Shown piece by piece: positions 1 to 7,114 of a stretch of 64,000 nucleotides of DNA. Numbering within the stretch: the stretch's first letter is position 1; every line of letters starts with the position of its first letter. A model generated the notes under the pieces. It was not told where the DNA came from and searched no databases. It worked only from the letters and a program-made list of their open reading frames with translations. The DNA is from Clostridia bacterium (lineage in GTDB: Bacteria > Bacillota > Clostridia > Lachnospirales > Lachnospiraceae), in NCBI GenBank assembly GCA_910575725.1, contig CAJTFE010000020.1, positions 18,382-82,381 of the forward strand. The letters run 5' to 3'. A program made the position numbers and the translations under genes.

Positions 1-482
1 ATCCACGCTTCCTGCGTATCGGAGGAAAACAGCTTCTTGTCTTCCATCAATTTTGCGAAGGTTCCGAAGCGGTCGCCGTGGATCTTTTCAATGGCTGCAA
101 TTCCATAGAAGGAAGAGGCGATAGACGGGAAGCCTTCTTCCGCCGCCTTGTCTCCGAATGCCTTGTAAATGGGATCGTTTTCCTCATACTCATTGTGCTG
201 GGCGGCTTTTAGAATCTCCTCCATCGTAGGATAAAGGTCGATGGGATAACCGCCGTCAATCTGGATAGTAGTTCCGGCCAGGGGCTTTAAATGGTTGTAA
301 AAAATCTCTGCGTGCTCCTTTTCCTGGTTGGCCGTAAAGGTAAACAGGCGCTCGAGTACAGGGAGCTTCTGACGTTTTGCCTCTTCTGCCGCAAAGGTGT
401 AGCGGTTCCGGGCCTGGCTCTCTCCTGCGAAGGCACGCATGAGGTTTTCTCTTGTTTCGCTGTGCTGAAAATCAATTGACAT
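1..482 (-). CDS. Rubrerythrin-like ferritin-superfamily protein (3' part cut by window start)
   Basis: The reverse strand reads from an ATG at 482 for 160 codons and runs off the window edge without a stop. It opens MSIDFQHSETRENLMRAFAG and carries the ferritin-like iron ligands ESQARNRY and ANQEKEHAEIF. This is the N-terminal four-helix diiron domain of rubrerythrin, which reduces peroxide in anaerobes; the C-terminal rubredoxin domain, if there is one, lies outside. An AAAGGAG ribosome binding site sits about 11 bases before the start. The 72-aa gene at 563-781 lies 80 bases upstream on the same strand and probably shares its promoter. The family call is firm; the exact subtype is not, because the end is missing. 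Confidence 0.9.
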   Translation of the reverse strand, partial: MSIDFQHSETRENLMRAFAGESQARNRYTFAAEEAKRQKLPVLERLFTFTANQEKEHAEIFYNHLKPLAGTTIQIDGGYPIDLYPTMEEILKAAQHNEYEENDPIYKAFGDKAAEEGFPSIASSFYGIAAIEKIHGDRFGTFAKLMEDKKLFSSDTQEAW

Positions 483-562
483 AGACTGGGGTACTCCTTT
501 CTTTGGGTGAAATATTTGCTGCTGTTTGCGCAGCGGCTCTTATACGGGATGCATGGAAAGGC

Positions 563-781
563 TTATCTGGCCTCATAGGCGACAAGTACAATGTCTCTGC
601 CAAGCTCCCGTGAGATCCGCTGTTCTGCATCGGAAAGGGAATCCACGGCAGAACCGGTGAGCTGTGCGGCTTTATAGGATGCCAGATCCTCTTCCCACAG
701 AGCCTGCTCCATCCGATCTGCAGCTGCCTTACAGGACGGCGGCAGATCCATGGCAGAGGGTTTACCACTTCTGTGACACAT
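563..781 (-). CDS. Small hypothetical protein, 72 aa, upstream of rubrerythrin
   Basis: I do not recognise a family. The start is placed at the ATG at 781 (MCHRSGKPSAMD) because a GGAGG lies seven bases before it; the reading frame stays open upstream to 829 but has no ribosome site there. The product is soluble and acidic, with an alanine/glutamate-rich helical middle (DRMEQALWEEDLASYKAAQL) and an ending RELGRDIVLVAYEAR. It has no signal peptide and no metal motif beyond two scattered cysteines. Co-orientation with rubrerythrin and a shared upstream promoter suggest co-expression, possibly in oxidative stress; that is inference from position only. Confidence 0.55.
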   Translation of the reverse strand: MCHRSGKPSAMDLPPSCKAAADRMEQALWEEDLASYKAAQLTGSAVDSLSDAEQRISRELGRDIVLVAYEAR

Positions 782-806
782 AATAATTCCTCCAATTTCG
801 TATTTT

Positions 807-829
807 GTGACAGAATACAGGTTTGTCAC
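807..829. promoter_or_regulatory. Inverted repeat in the leader of the rubrerythrin unit
   Basis: GTGACA at 807-812 is matched by TGTCAC at 824-829, an 11-base gap apart, between the promoter (862-890) and the first start codon (781). It could be an operator or a small leader hairpin. It does not match the PerR or Fur consensus. Confidence 0.3.
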
Positions 830-861
830 GGTTTCTTTTTAAAAGCTGGGCTTTGAGAGTT

Positions 862-890
862 AGTATGCCTCCCAGGGAGAATTTTATCAA
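862..890 (-). promoter_or_regulatory. Promoter for the 72-aa gene and rubrerythrin
   Basis: On the reverse strand TTGATA (885-890) and CATACT (862-867) are 17 bases apart, a good sigma-A layout. The spacer holds a perfect CTCCC/GGGAG palindrome that could be an operator. Confidence 0.5.
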
Positions 891-920
891 TAATTTGGGA
901 AATGACTGCTATAGAAAACT

Positions 921-958
921 AAAAAAAGTCTTCCGGTAATCAAAACCGAAAGACTTTT
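921..958 (-). terminator. Intrinsic terminator of tRNA-Gly
   Basis: Read on the reverse strand, an AAAGTCTTTCGGT/ACCGGAAGACTTT stem-loop is followed by a run of T. It lies just past the 3' end of the tRNA at 962. Confidence 0.75.
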
Positions 959-961
959 GAG

Positions 962-1034
962 AGCGATAGACGGGGCTCGAACCCGCGGTCTCGACCTTGG
1001 CAAGGTCGCGCGTTACCAACTACGCCACTATCGC
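962..1034 (-). tRNA. tRNA-Gly (GCC)
   Basis: A 73-nt cloverleaf on the reverse strand. The acceptor stem GCGATAG pairs with CTATCGC, with discriminator T. The anticodon stem CGACC/GGTCG encloses loop TTGCCAA, giving anticodon GCC. The T arm holds GGTTCGAGCCC. CCA is not encoded. It has its own promoter (1077-1105) and terminator (921-958), so it is a single-gene transcript. Confidence 0.96.
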
Positions 1035-1076
1035 ATCTATTCTGTTGTGTGCTGTTTTGTACCAGCGACATGATTG

Positions 1077-1105
1077 ATAATACAACAAATAAAACCATTT
1101 GTCAA
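1077..1105 (-). promoter_or_regulatory. Promoter of tRNA-Gly
   Basis: On the reverse strand TTGACA (1100-1105) is followed after 17 bases by TATTAT (1077-1082), about 40 bases before the tRNA. Near-consensus sigma-A promoter. Confidence 0.75.
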
Positions 1106-1266
1106 CACCTTTTTTAAAAAAATCTGTTGAAAGTTTGGGTTGAGAAATCGTGTTAATAATGGTACACTTAGAAGCAGCAGAGAACGGCCGGTTTCGCCTG
1201 CCGGAACGGGGCCGATCAGAAAAGAAAAAGCAAGCATTACTTATACCAATCACGGAGGAAGCAAAG

Positions 1267-1650
1267 ATGAAGAAACTGATGATGAAAAAAGGATCCACCT
1301 GTATGGCCTGCCTGGAGTGTGTCCGGGCATGTTCTGAGGCATTTTATAAAGAGTTTGATCCGGACAAGGCATGTCTTCAAATTGTGGAGAAGAAGAGCGT
1401 GCGCCCCATGGCCTGTCCCCAGTGCGGTAAGTGTGCCGAAGCCTGTGAGGCCGGAGCTATCACACAGAACGCCAAGGGCGTGTACATGGTGAATAAGAAG
1501 CTGTGCACCGGCTGCGGCAAGTGCGTGGAGGCATGTCCCTTCGGACTGATGGTAAAGGCAGAGACTTCTCCCACTGCATCCAAGTGTATCGCCTGCGGAA
1601 TCTGCGCAAAGGCATGCCCCATGGATGTACTTGAGGTTGTAGAGGGATAA
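1267..1650 (+). CDS. Polyferredoxin-like 4Fe-4S protein, 127 aa
   Basis: This is a small electron carrier of the bacterial ferredoxin class. Cysteine clusters of the CxxCxxC type recur: CMACLECVRAC near residue 12, CPQCGKCAEAC near 50, CTGCGKCVEAC near 80 and CIACGICAKAC near 107. Pairing of these predicts at least two, possibly three or four, 4Fe-4S clusters. The start chosen is the ATG at 1267, seven bases after GGAGGA; the open frame to 1150 lacks a ribosome site. It stands alone between tRNA-Gly on the opposite strand and thyA, so its redox partner cannot be told from context. Confidence 0.85.
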   Translation: MKKLMMKKGSTCMACLECVRACSEAFYKEFDPDKACLQIVEKKSVRPMACPQCGKCAEACEAGAITQNAKGVYMVNKKLCTGCGKCVEACPFGLMVKAETSPTASKCIACGICAKACPMDVLEVVEG

Positions 1651-1668
1651 ATACGGACGAAAAAGACG

Positions 1669-1709
1669 GGGGATGCTGCAAAACCGGAGAATTTTTTGCG
1701 GCATCCCCT
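1669..1709 (+). terminator. Stem-loop after the ferredoxin gene
   Basis: GGGGATGCTGCAAAA pairs with TTTTTTGCGGCATCCCC 18 bases past the stop. No long T run follows, so it may be a weak terminator or a stabilising hairpin. Confidence 0.5.
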
Positions 1710-1798
1710 GTTTATGCACACGGACGCAGAAAGGAAATATACCCTCGGACAGGGATTTAAGCCGGCATTTGATTGGAAAGACGGAAAGAGAGGCAGGA

Positions 1799-2647
1799 AT
1801 GAGCTACGCAGACACATTATTTATCAACATGTGCCATGACATTATAGAGAACGGTACAAGCACGGAGGGGGAAAAGGTACGTCCCAAATGGGAGGACGGC
1901 TCTTATGCATACACCATCAAGCGGTTCGGCGTGGTGAACCGTTATGATCTGGCAAAGGAATTCCCGGCTCTGACGCTGCGCAAAACAGCTTTAAAAAGCT
2001 GCATGGACGAGATTCTCTGGATTTACCAGAAAAAATCCAACAACATCCACGATTTGAACAGCAGCATCTGGGATGAATGGGCGGACGATGAGGGCTCTAT
2101 CGGAAAAGCCTACGGCTATCAGATTGGCGTAAAGAGCCGCTATAAGGAAGGCATGATGGATCAGATGGATCGTGTCCTTTATGATTTGAAGAACAATCCC
2201 TACAGCCGCAGAATTATGACGAATACGTATGTCTTTGCGGATCTTTGCGAAATGAACCTGTATCCCTGCGCCTACAGCGCTACCTACAATGTGACGAAGA
2301 AGCCGGGGGAGGACAGGCTTACCTTGAACATGGTATTAAATCAGCGTTCCCAGGATGTGCTCATGGCCAATAACTGGAATGTAAGCCAGTATGCCATCCT
2401 CCTTATGATGGTTGCCCAGTGCTGCGGCATGGTTCCGGGAGAGCTGATCCATGTGATTGCAGATGCCCATATTTATGATCGGCATGTGGAGATTGTGAAG
2501 GAGCTTATCAGCCGGCCTGTGTATGAGGCTCCGAAGGTATCTTTGAATCCCGAGGTGACGGATTTTTATGCATTTACCACGGCAGATCTGCTTGTGGAGA
2601 ATTATGTGACGGGCCCGCAGGTGAAAAATATTCCTGTGGCGGTGTAA
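1799..2647 (+). CDS. thyA: Thymidylate synthase ThyA (Bacillus ThyA/phi3T type)
   Basis: Converts dUMP and methylene-tetrahydrofolate to dTMP and dihydrofolate. At 282 aa it is full length. The catalytic cysteine lies in NLYPCAYSATYNV. The usual PPCH histidine is missing there, but this pattern fits the B. subtilis ThyA/phage phi3T subgroup (which has PCVYETQWYV), as do KSNNIHDLN and LKNNPYSRR. Substrate motifs RSQDVLMANNWNVSQYA and DAHIYDRH are present. The start at 1799 (MSYADTLF) follows GAGGCAGGA; the frame is open upstream to 1673 but that part reads across a hairpin. folA follows by 23 bases, so the dihydrofolate produced here is recycled by its operon partner. Confidence 0.95.
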   Translation: MSYADTLFINMCHDIIENGTSTEGEKVRPKWEDGSYAYTIKRFGVVNRYDLAKEFPALTLRKTALKSCMDEILWIYQKKSNNIHDLNSSIWDEWADDEGSIGKAYGYQIGVKSRYKEGMMDQMDRVLYDLKNNPYSRRIMTNTYVFADLCEMNLYPCAYSATYNVTKKPGEDRLTLNMVLNQRSQDVLMANNWNVSQYAILLMMVAQCCGMVPGELIHVIADAHIYDRHVEIVKELISRPVYEAPKVSLNPEVTDFYAFTTADLLVENYVTGPQVKNIPVAV

Positions 2648-2670
2648 AGAACTGGAATAGGAGCTTAAGG

Positions 2671-3174
2671 ATGAATTTAATTGCAGCAGTAGATAAAAAC
2701 TGGGCCATCGGCCTTAAAAACCGTTTATTGGTGAGTATCCCCGAGGATATGAAGTTTTTCCGGACGGAGACTGGCGGAAAGGTAGTTGTCATGGGCCGCA
2801 AGACCCTGGAGACCTTTCCGAACGGCCTGCCGCTTAAGAACCGGACGAATATTGTACTGACGGCGAATCCGGATTACGATGGAAAAGGCGCACTGGTTCT
2901 TCATAGCGTGGAGGCGGTGCTGGAGGAATTGAAAAAGTATCCTTCCGAGGATGTTTATATTATTGGAGGCGCCGCTGTTTACCGGCAGTTTCTTCCTTAC
3001 TGCAGGGTTGCGCACGTTACAAAGATTGATTATGCTTATGAGGCAGACACGTATTTTCCGAATCTGGATGAACGGGCGGAGTGGAGCGTGGAAGCCGTAA
3101 GCGGAGAGAAGACATACTATGATTTGGAATTCGAGTTTGTGAAATATGTGAACAGCGCTGTGAAAGAGATATAA
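2671..3174 (+). CDS. folA: Dihydrofolate reductase
   Basis: Reduces dihydrofolate to tetrahydrofolate with NADPH, closing the thymidylate cycle with the thyA product directly upstream. At 167 aa it is normal length. Visible motifs are the N-terminal MNLIAAVDKNWAIG, the PEDMKFFR segment with the substrate-binding acidic residue, VVMGRKTLETFP (NADPH) and the VYIIGGAAVYRQFLP loop. The leader GAACTGGAATAGGAG before the start resembles the tail of the repeated leader element described at 4650 and 17245. Start ATG at 2671. Confidence 0.96.
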   Translation: MNLIAAVDKNWAIGLKNRLLVSIPEDMKFFRTETGGKVVVMGRKTLETFPNGLPLKNRTNIVLTANPDYDGKGALVLHSVEAVLEELKKYPSEDVYIIGGAAVYRQFLPYCRVAHVTKIDYAYEADTYFPNLDERAEWSVEAVSGEKTYYDLEFEFVKYVNSAVKEI

Positions 3175-3215
3175 CCTTATATCTTTGGCCGGGGCCTGCA
3201 CTATTCAAAAAAACA

Positions 3216-3244
3216 TTGACATCATAAGAAAAAAGTAGAATAAT
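3216..3244 (+). promoter_or_regulatory. Promoter of the aminotransferase gene
   Basis: TTGACA (3216-3221), 17-base spacer, AATAAT (3239-3244), 40 bases before the start at 3284. Confidence 0.7.
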
Positions 3245-3283
3245 GAGAAAAAAATATATAGCATCTATGAAAGGAGTGGTGTT

Positions 3284-4354
3284 ATGTTAGACATCAAATG
3301 GATCAAAAACGAGAATCCGAAGCCCATACCGGGGCCGGAGAATCCGCTGGTATTCGGCACGATTTTCACGGATCATATGTTTGTAATGGATTATACGGAA
3401 GGAAAGGGCTGGCACGACCCGAGAATCGAGCCCTATGCGCCCATCAGCCTGGATCCCTCCGCTATGGTATTTCACTATGGACAGGAGATGTTCGAGGGCT
3501 TGAAGGCCTATAAGACCGAGGACGGAAGAATCCTTATGTTCCGCCCGGACAAGAACATTGAACGGGCCAACAACTCCAACCGCCGTCTGATGATTCCGGA
3601 GATTCCGGCAGATGATTTTCTACAGGCGATGAAGGAGCTGGTGCGGATCGATCAGGCATGGATTCCCACTAAGGAGGGCACCTCCCTTTACATCCGTCCC
3701 TTTGTGATTGCCACAGATCCCTTCCTGGGCGTGCGGCCTTCTCATACATATAAGTTTATCATTATACTTTCCCCCGTAGGGGCCTACTATCCGGAAGGGC
3801 TTGACCCGGTCAAGATCTGGATTGAGGACGAGTATGTGCGCGCAGTCCGGGGCGGCATCGGCGAGGCCAAGACAGGCGGCAACTATGTGGCGTCTCTGGC
3901 AGCCCAGATGAAGGCCCACGAGGAAGGTTACTCCCAGGTGCTCTGGCTGGACGGCGTGGAGCGCAGGTACATTGAGGAAGTGGGAGCTATGAATATCTTC
4001 TTCAAGATCAACGGAACCGTAGTGACCCCCCAGTTAAACGGCAGCATTCTTCCCGGTGTAACCAGAAGAACCTGCGTGGAGCTGTGCAAGTCCTGGGGGC
4101 TTCCTGTGGAGGAGCGGAAGGTTTCCGTGGAGGAGCTGGAAGAAGCAGCCAGAACAGGCGCTTTGGAAGAAGTCTGGGGATCCGGAACAGCGGCCGTTAT
4201 CTCTCCCGTAGGACACCTGCGCTATGAAGACGAGGTATTCCAGATTGGCGACGGCGGCATCGGAAGCTTAAGCCAGAAGCTTTACGATACAGTGACAGGA
4301 ATTCAGCTTGGCAAGGTTGAGGATACCTTTGGCTGGACCGTAGAGGTAAAGTAA
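3284..4354 (+). CDS. ilvE: Branched-chain amino acid aminotransferase (class IV PLP enzyme)
   Basis: Transfers the amino group between glutamate and the keto acids of leucine, isoleucine and valine. It is 356 aa, in the size range of the long, eukaryote-like BCAT form, with typical segments FHYGQEMFEGLKAY, RPDKNIERANNSNRR, SLYIRPF, KTGGNYVASL (the PLP lysine, near residue 195), EEVGAMNIFF and ILPGVTRR. A strong GGAG site precedes ATG 3284. It is transcribed alone from the promoter at 3216 to the terminator at 4382. A branched-chain amino acid transporter is encoded further on at 12313-17198. Confidence 0.95.
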   Translation: MLDIKWIKNENPKPIPGPENPLVFGTIFTDHMFVMDYTEGKGWHDPRIEPYAPISLDPSAMVFHYGQEMFEGLKAYKTEDGRILMFRPDKNIERANNSNRRLMIPEIPADDFLQAMKELVRIDQAWIPTKEGTSLYIRPFVIATDPFLGVRPSHTYKFIIILSPVGAYYPEGLDPVKIWIEDEYVRAVRGGIGEAKTGGNYVASLAAQMKAHEEGYSQVLWLDGVERRYIEEVGAMNIFFKINGTVVTPQLNGSILPGVTRRTCVELCKSWGLPVEERKVSVEELEEAARTGALEEVWGSGTAAVISPVGHLRYEDEVFQIGDGGIGSLSQKLYDTVTGIQLGKVEDTFGWTVEVK

Positions 4355-4381
4355 GCTCCGCGTATTTACGGACAAAAGATC

Positions 4382-4424
4382 AAGGGCTGCTGTAGAGGAA
4401 GATTCCTGTTTACAGCGGCCCTTT
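4382..4424 (+). terminator. Intrinsic terminator after ilvE
   Basis: AAGGGCTGCTGTA pairs with TACAGCGGCCCTT, followed by TTTT, 27 bases past the stop. Confidence 0.8.
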
Positions 4425-4511
4425 TACCAAAGGCGGTTCCAAAGACGAGCGGAAATAAATCAGTCCGGCTAAGAAATGCCAAGTATTTATAAGAAAAAAT
4501 ATCTGCTGGAC

Positions 4512-4627
4512 GGTAAAGCTGCAAAGGCGCACGAGAGGAACTTTTAGGAGTGTTTTTTTGAATAAAAGTTTCTCTCATTACCGGTGTGTCGAAGCAGCTT
4601 TACCCTTTCGTGCTGCCGCGCAGCGAC
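4512..4627 (+). promoter_or_regulatory. Element A, copy 1: pseudoknotted structured leader before the SEDS gene
   Basis: Outer stem GGTAAAGCTGC (4512-4522) pairs perfectly with GCAGCTTTACC (4594-4604). Inside, AAAGGC leads to GCACGA (4529-4534), which is complementary to TCGTGC (4608-4613) just beyond the stem, giving a pseudoknot. A second internal stem is GAGAGGAAC with GTTTCTCTC around an AT-rich loop. GCTGC/GCAGC (4612-4624) is an alternative pairing for the pseudoknot strand. Copy 2 at 12195 keeps the same pairings with different bases. It matches no riboswitch class I can name. It fills, with element B1, the 397-base gap before 4752. Confidence 0.6.
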
Positions 4628-4649
4628 TTTTAATAGTAATATTCTTCCC

Positions 4650-4741
4650 AGTGCACAAATCGATTTACAGATGCATGCTTTTGCGGCTGGAAATTGATTT
4701 CATACTCGTGTACTGTGAGGGGGCTTACGGAACTGGAATAG
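4650..4741 (+). promoter_or_regulatory. Element B, copy 1: long hairpin leader with ACGGAACT tail
   Basis: AGTGCAC (4650-4656) pairs with GTGTACT (4708-4714), and AAATCGATTT (4657-4666) with AAATTGATTT (4691-4700), leaving conserved GGCTGG at 4685-4690. The tail TTACGGAACTGGAATAGGAG runs directly into the ribosome site of the gene at 4752. Copies are at 12063 and 49713, and a variant at 17245. Confidence 0.6.
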
Positions 4742-4751
4742 GAGGAGTGGT

Positions 4752-5951
4752 ATGGCAAATAAACGGAAACGGTGGAAGCTCCGTTCCTATCTTTTAAGTT
4801 ATGATATGAATCTCATCGTAGCAGTTATTTTTCTGATTGTATTTGGCCTGATTATGATATACAGCTCCAGCTACTATACGGCAAGCATGAGCAAGGCCTA
4901 CAACTACGATCCCACATTCCTGCTGAAAAGCCAGGCCAAATACAGCATCCTGGGCGTAGCGGTCATGCTGGTAACAGCCAATATTGACTACCACAAATGG
5001 CGCTATTTTGCCATGATAGGACTGTTTGGCTCTGCTGTTCTGATCCTGCTGCTGCTGGTACCGGGCCTGGGCGTTACCGTAAAAGGGGCAACCCGCTGGA
5101 TTCAGGTGCCGGGCATCGGGCAGTTCCAGGTAGCAGAGCCGGTAAAGGTAGCCATGATCGTATTTTCAGCCGCCCTAATCTGCAAATACGCCCACAGCCT
5201 GGGCAGCTGGAAAGTCTTACTCCGGGTTATGGCTCCCACGGCTGTGATTTCACTAATGATTCTGAAAATCAGCAACAATATGAGCACAGCCGTAATCGTC
5301 TTTGGCATCAGCTTTTTGATGGTATTCATGGTACACCCAAAGTACTATCCGTTTCTGCTTATGGGACTGGCCGCGGCGGTCGTGGCGGCAGGCGTTATTT
5401 ATTATACCCTGCATATGCCGGAGACAGATTCCGACTCCCCTTTCCGAATCGCCCGGATCGTAGCCTGGCTGAAGCCCTATGAATATGAATCAGACAAAGC
5501 CTATCAATCCTTACAGGGCATCTACGCCATCGGATCCGGAGGGCTGATGGGAAAAGGGCTGGGAAACAGCATACAGAAGCTTAGGATACCAGAGCCCTAC
5601 AATGACATGATCTTCGCCATTATCTGTGAAGAGCTGGGAATCTTCGGGGCCGGTCTTGTAATACTGCTGTTCATCTATCTGCTGTTCCGGCTGTATGTAA
5701 TCGCCCAGACCGCAGAAGACCTCTTCGGGCGTCTGCTGGTCATAGGCGTATTCTCCCACGTAGCCCTGCAGGCCGTGCTGAATCTCATGGTTGTAACCAG
5801 GCTCTTTCCCACCACAGGTGTAACCCTGCCCTTCTTCAGCTCCGGCGGAACCGCAGTCGTATTCCTGCTGATAGAGCTGGGCATGGTGCTCAACGTAGAA
5901 AAATGGGGCCGCTTCAAGAGGGAACAAGAATACCGGGAGCAGCGGCTGTAA
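4752..5951 (+). CDS. SEDS-family peptidoglycan polymerase (FtsW/RodA/SpoVE)
   Basis: An integral membrane glycosyltransferase that polymerises lipid II, usually with a class B PBP partner. At 399 aa with about ten hydrophobic segments it is family length. Motifs: GATRWIQVPGIGQFQ with VAEPVK where many relatives have PSEL.K; AIGSGGLMGKGLGNS; PEPYNDMIFAIICEELG; TTGVTLPFFSSGGTA. No PBP or mre gene is adjacent, so division, elongation and sporulation roles cannot be separated. It starts at ATG 4752 after GGAGGAG, behind leader elements A and B, so expression may be controlled post-initiation. ispG follows by 77 bases. Confidence 0.9.
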   Translation: MANKRKRWKLRSYLLSYDMNLIVAVIFLIVFGLIMIYSSSYYTASMSKAYNYDPTFLLKSQAKYSILGVAVMLVTANIDYHKWRYFAMIGLFGSAVLILLLLVPGLGVTVKGATRWIQVPGIGQFQVAEPVKVAMIVFSAALICKYAHSLGSWKVLLRVMAPTAVISLMILKISNNMSTAVIVFGISFLMVFMVHPKYYPFLLMGLAAAVVAAGVIYYTLHMPETDSDSPFRIARIVAWLKPYEYESDKAYQSLQGIYAIGSGGLMGKGLGNSIQKLRIPEPYNDMIFAIICEELGIFGAGLVILLFIYLLFRLYVIAQTAEDLFGRLLVIGVFSHVALQAVLNLMVVTRLFPTTGVTLPFFSSGGTAVVFLLIELGMVLNVEKWGRFKREQEYREQRL

Positions 5952-6028
5952 AGGAAGCAGATCCAAAAATAAACTTCATACCAGCGCACTGGCGGAAATA
6001 TTAAGGAACAAAAAGCAGGAGGCAGAGC

Positions 6029-7102
6029 ATGAGAAAGAACACAAGAACCATACGAATCGGAGATCGGCTGATAGGCGGCGGAAATCCCATACTGATCCAA
6101 TCCATGACCAATACAAAAACCGAGGATATAAAAGGAACCGTAGAACAGATAAAGCGCCTGACCGCCGCCGGCTGCGAGATCATCCGCTGCACCGTGCCCA
6201 CTATGGAGGCCGCGAAAGCCCTGACAGAAATAAAAAAACAGATCACAATCCCTCTGGTAGCCGACATCCATTTCGACTACCGCATGGCTATCGCCGCCAT
6301 AGAGCACGGAGCCGACAAGATCCGCATCAACCCCGGCAACATCGGCGGAAAAGACAGAGTAAAAGCCGTAGTAGACACAGCAAAGGATCGGGGAATCCCC
6401 ATCCGCGTAGGCGTCAACAGCGGATCCCTGGAAAAAGAGCTCCTTGAAAAATACGGCGGCGTCACTGCAGAAGGCCTGGTAGAAAGCGCTCTAAGCAAAG
6501 TACGAATGATAGAAGAGCTAGGCTTCGAACAACTCGTAATCAGCATCAAATCCTCAGATGTACTCATGTGCGCCAGAGCCCACGAGCTCATTGCAGAACA
6601 GACTGACTACCCCCTTCACATCGGCATCACCGAAGCCGGCACCCTTTATTCAGGCAACATCAAATCAGCAGTAGGCCTGGGAATCATCCTCTACCAAGGC
6701 ATCGGCGATACCATCCGAGTCTCCCTCACCGGCGACCCCTTAGAAGAAATCAAATCCGCCAAACGCATCCTAAAGACCCTGGGCCTGCGCAAAGGCGGAA
6801 TTGAAGTCGTCTCCTGCCCCACCTGCGGAAGAACCCAGATAGACCTCATCAGCCTGGCAAACCAAGTAGAAACCCTAGTAGAAGAATACCCATTAGACGA
6901 CATAAAAGTAGCCGTCATGGGCTGCGTAGTCAACGGCCCCGGTGAAGCCAAAGAAGCCGACCTGGGAATCGCCGGAGGAAAAGGCACAGGAATCCTATTT
7001 CGCAAAGGCCAAATCATCAAAAACGCCATCCCCGAAAAAGAACTCCTAAAAGCCCTGACCGCCGAATTAAAAAACCTGACAACCCAAACCCAAAACCAAT
7101 AA
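6029..7102 (+). CDS. ispG: 4-hydroxy-3-methylbut-2-enyl diphosphate synthase (flavodoxin/ferredoxin type)
   Basis: Penultimate enzyme of the MEP isoprenoid pathway, an oxygen-sensitive 4Fe-4S protein. It is 357 aa, typical for the short bacterial form. It opens with TRTIRIGDRLIGGGNPILIQ, has the TIM-barrel segments PLVADIHFDYRMA and KIRINPGNIG, and C-terminal cluster cysteines in VSCPTCGRT and MGCVVNGPGEAKEADLGIAG. Its start follows AGGAGGCAGAGC. The gene is unusually C- and A-rich at third positions compared with most of the window (see findings). It precedes polC by 12 bases, probably in one transcript. Confidence 0.96.
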   Translation: MRKNTRTIRIGDRLIGGGNPILIQSMTNTKTEDIKGTVEQIKRLTAAGCEIIRCTVPTMEAAKALTEIKKQITIPLVADIHFDYRMAIAAIEHGADKIRINPGNIGGKDRVKAVVDTAKDRGIPIRVGVNSGSLEKELLEKYGGVTAEGLVESALSKVRMIEELGFEQLVISIKSSDVLMCARAHELIAEQTDYPLHIGITEAGTLYSGNIKSAVGLGIILYQGIGDTIRVSLTGDPLEEIKSAKRILKTLGLRKGGIEVVSCPTCGRTQIDLISLANQVETLVEEYPLDDIKVAVMGCVVNGPGEAKEADLGIAGGKGTGILFRKGQIIKNAIPEKELLKALTAELKNLTTQTQNQ

Positions 7103-7114
7103 CCCAGGAGCCCC

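Noticed and set aside
1799..2647. ThyA lacking the usual PPCH histidine seen as an inactive enzyme
   Set aside because: The B. subtilis ThyA/phi3T subgroup also lacks this histidine (PCVY), and all other substrate motifs are present.
4512..4627. Element A as a c-di-GMP, glycine, THF or ZTP riboswitch
   Set aside because: None of the consensus cores I know for these classes (for example the GEMM GCACAGGGCAAACC or the ZTP CCGGG core) can be aligned to it.
4558..4797. A 79-codon frame across elements A1 and B1
   Set aside because: It reads through the paired RNA elements, runs into the SEDS gene in another frame and has no ribosome site.
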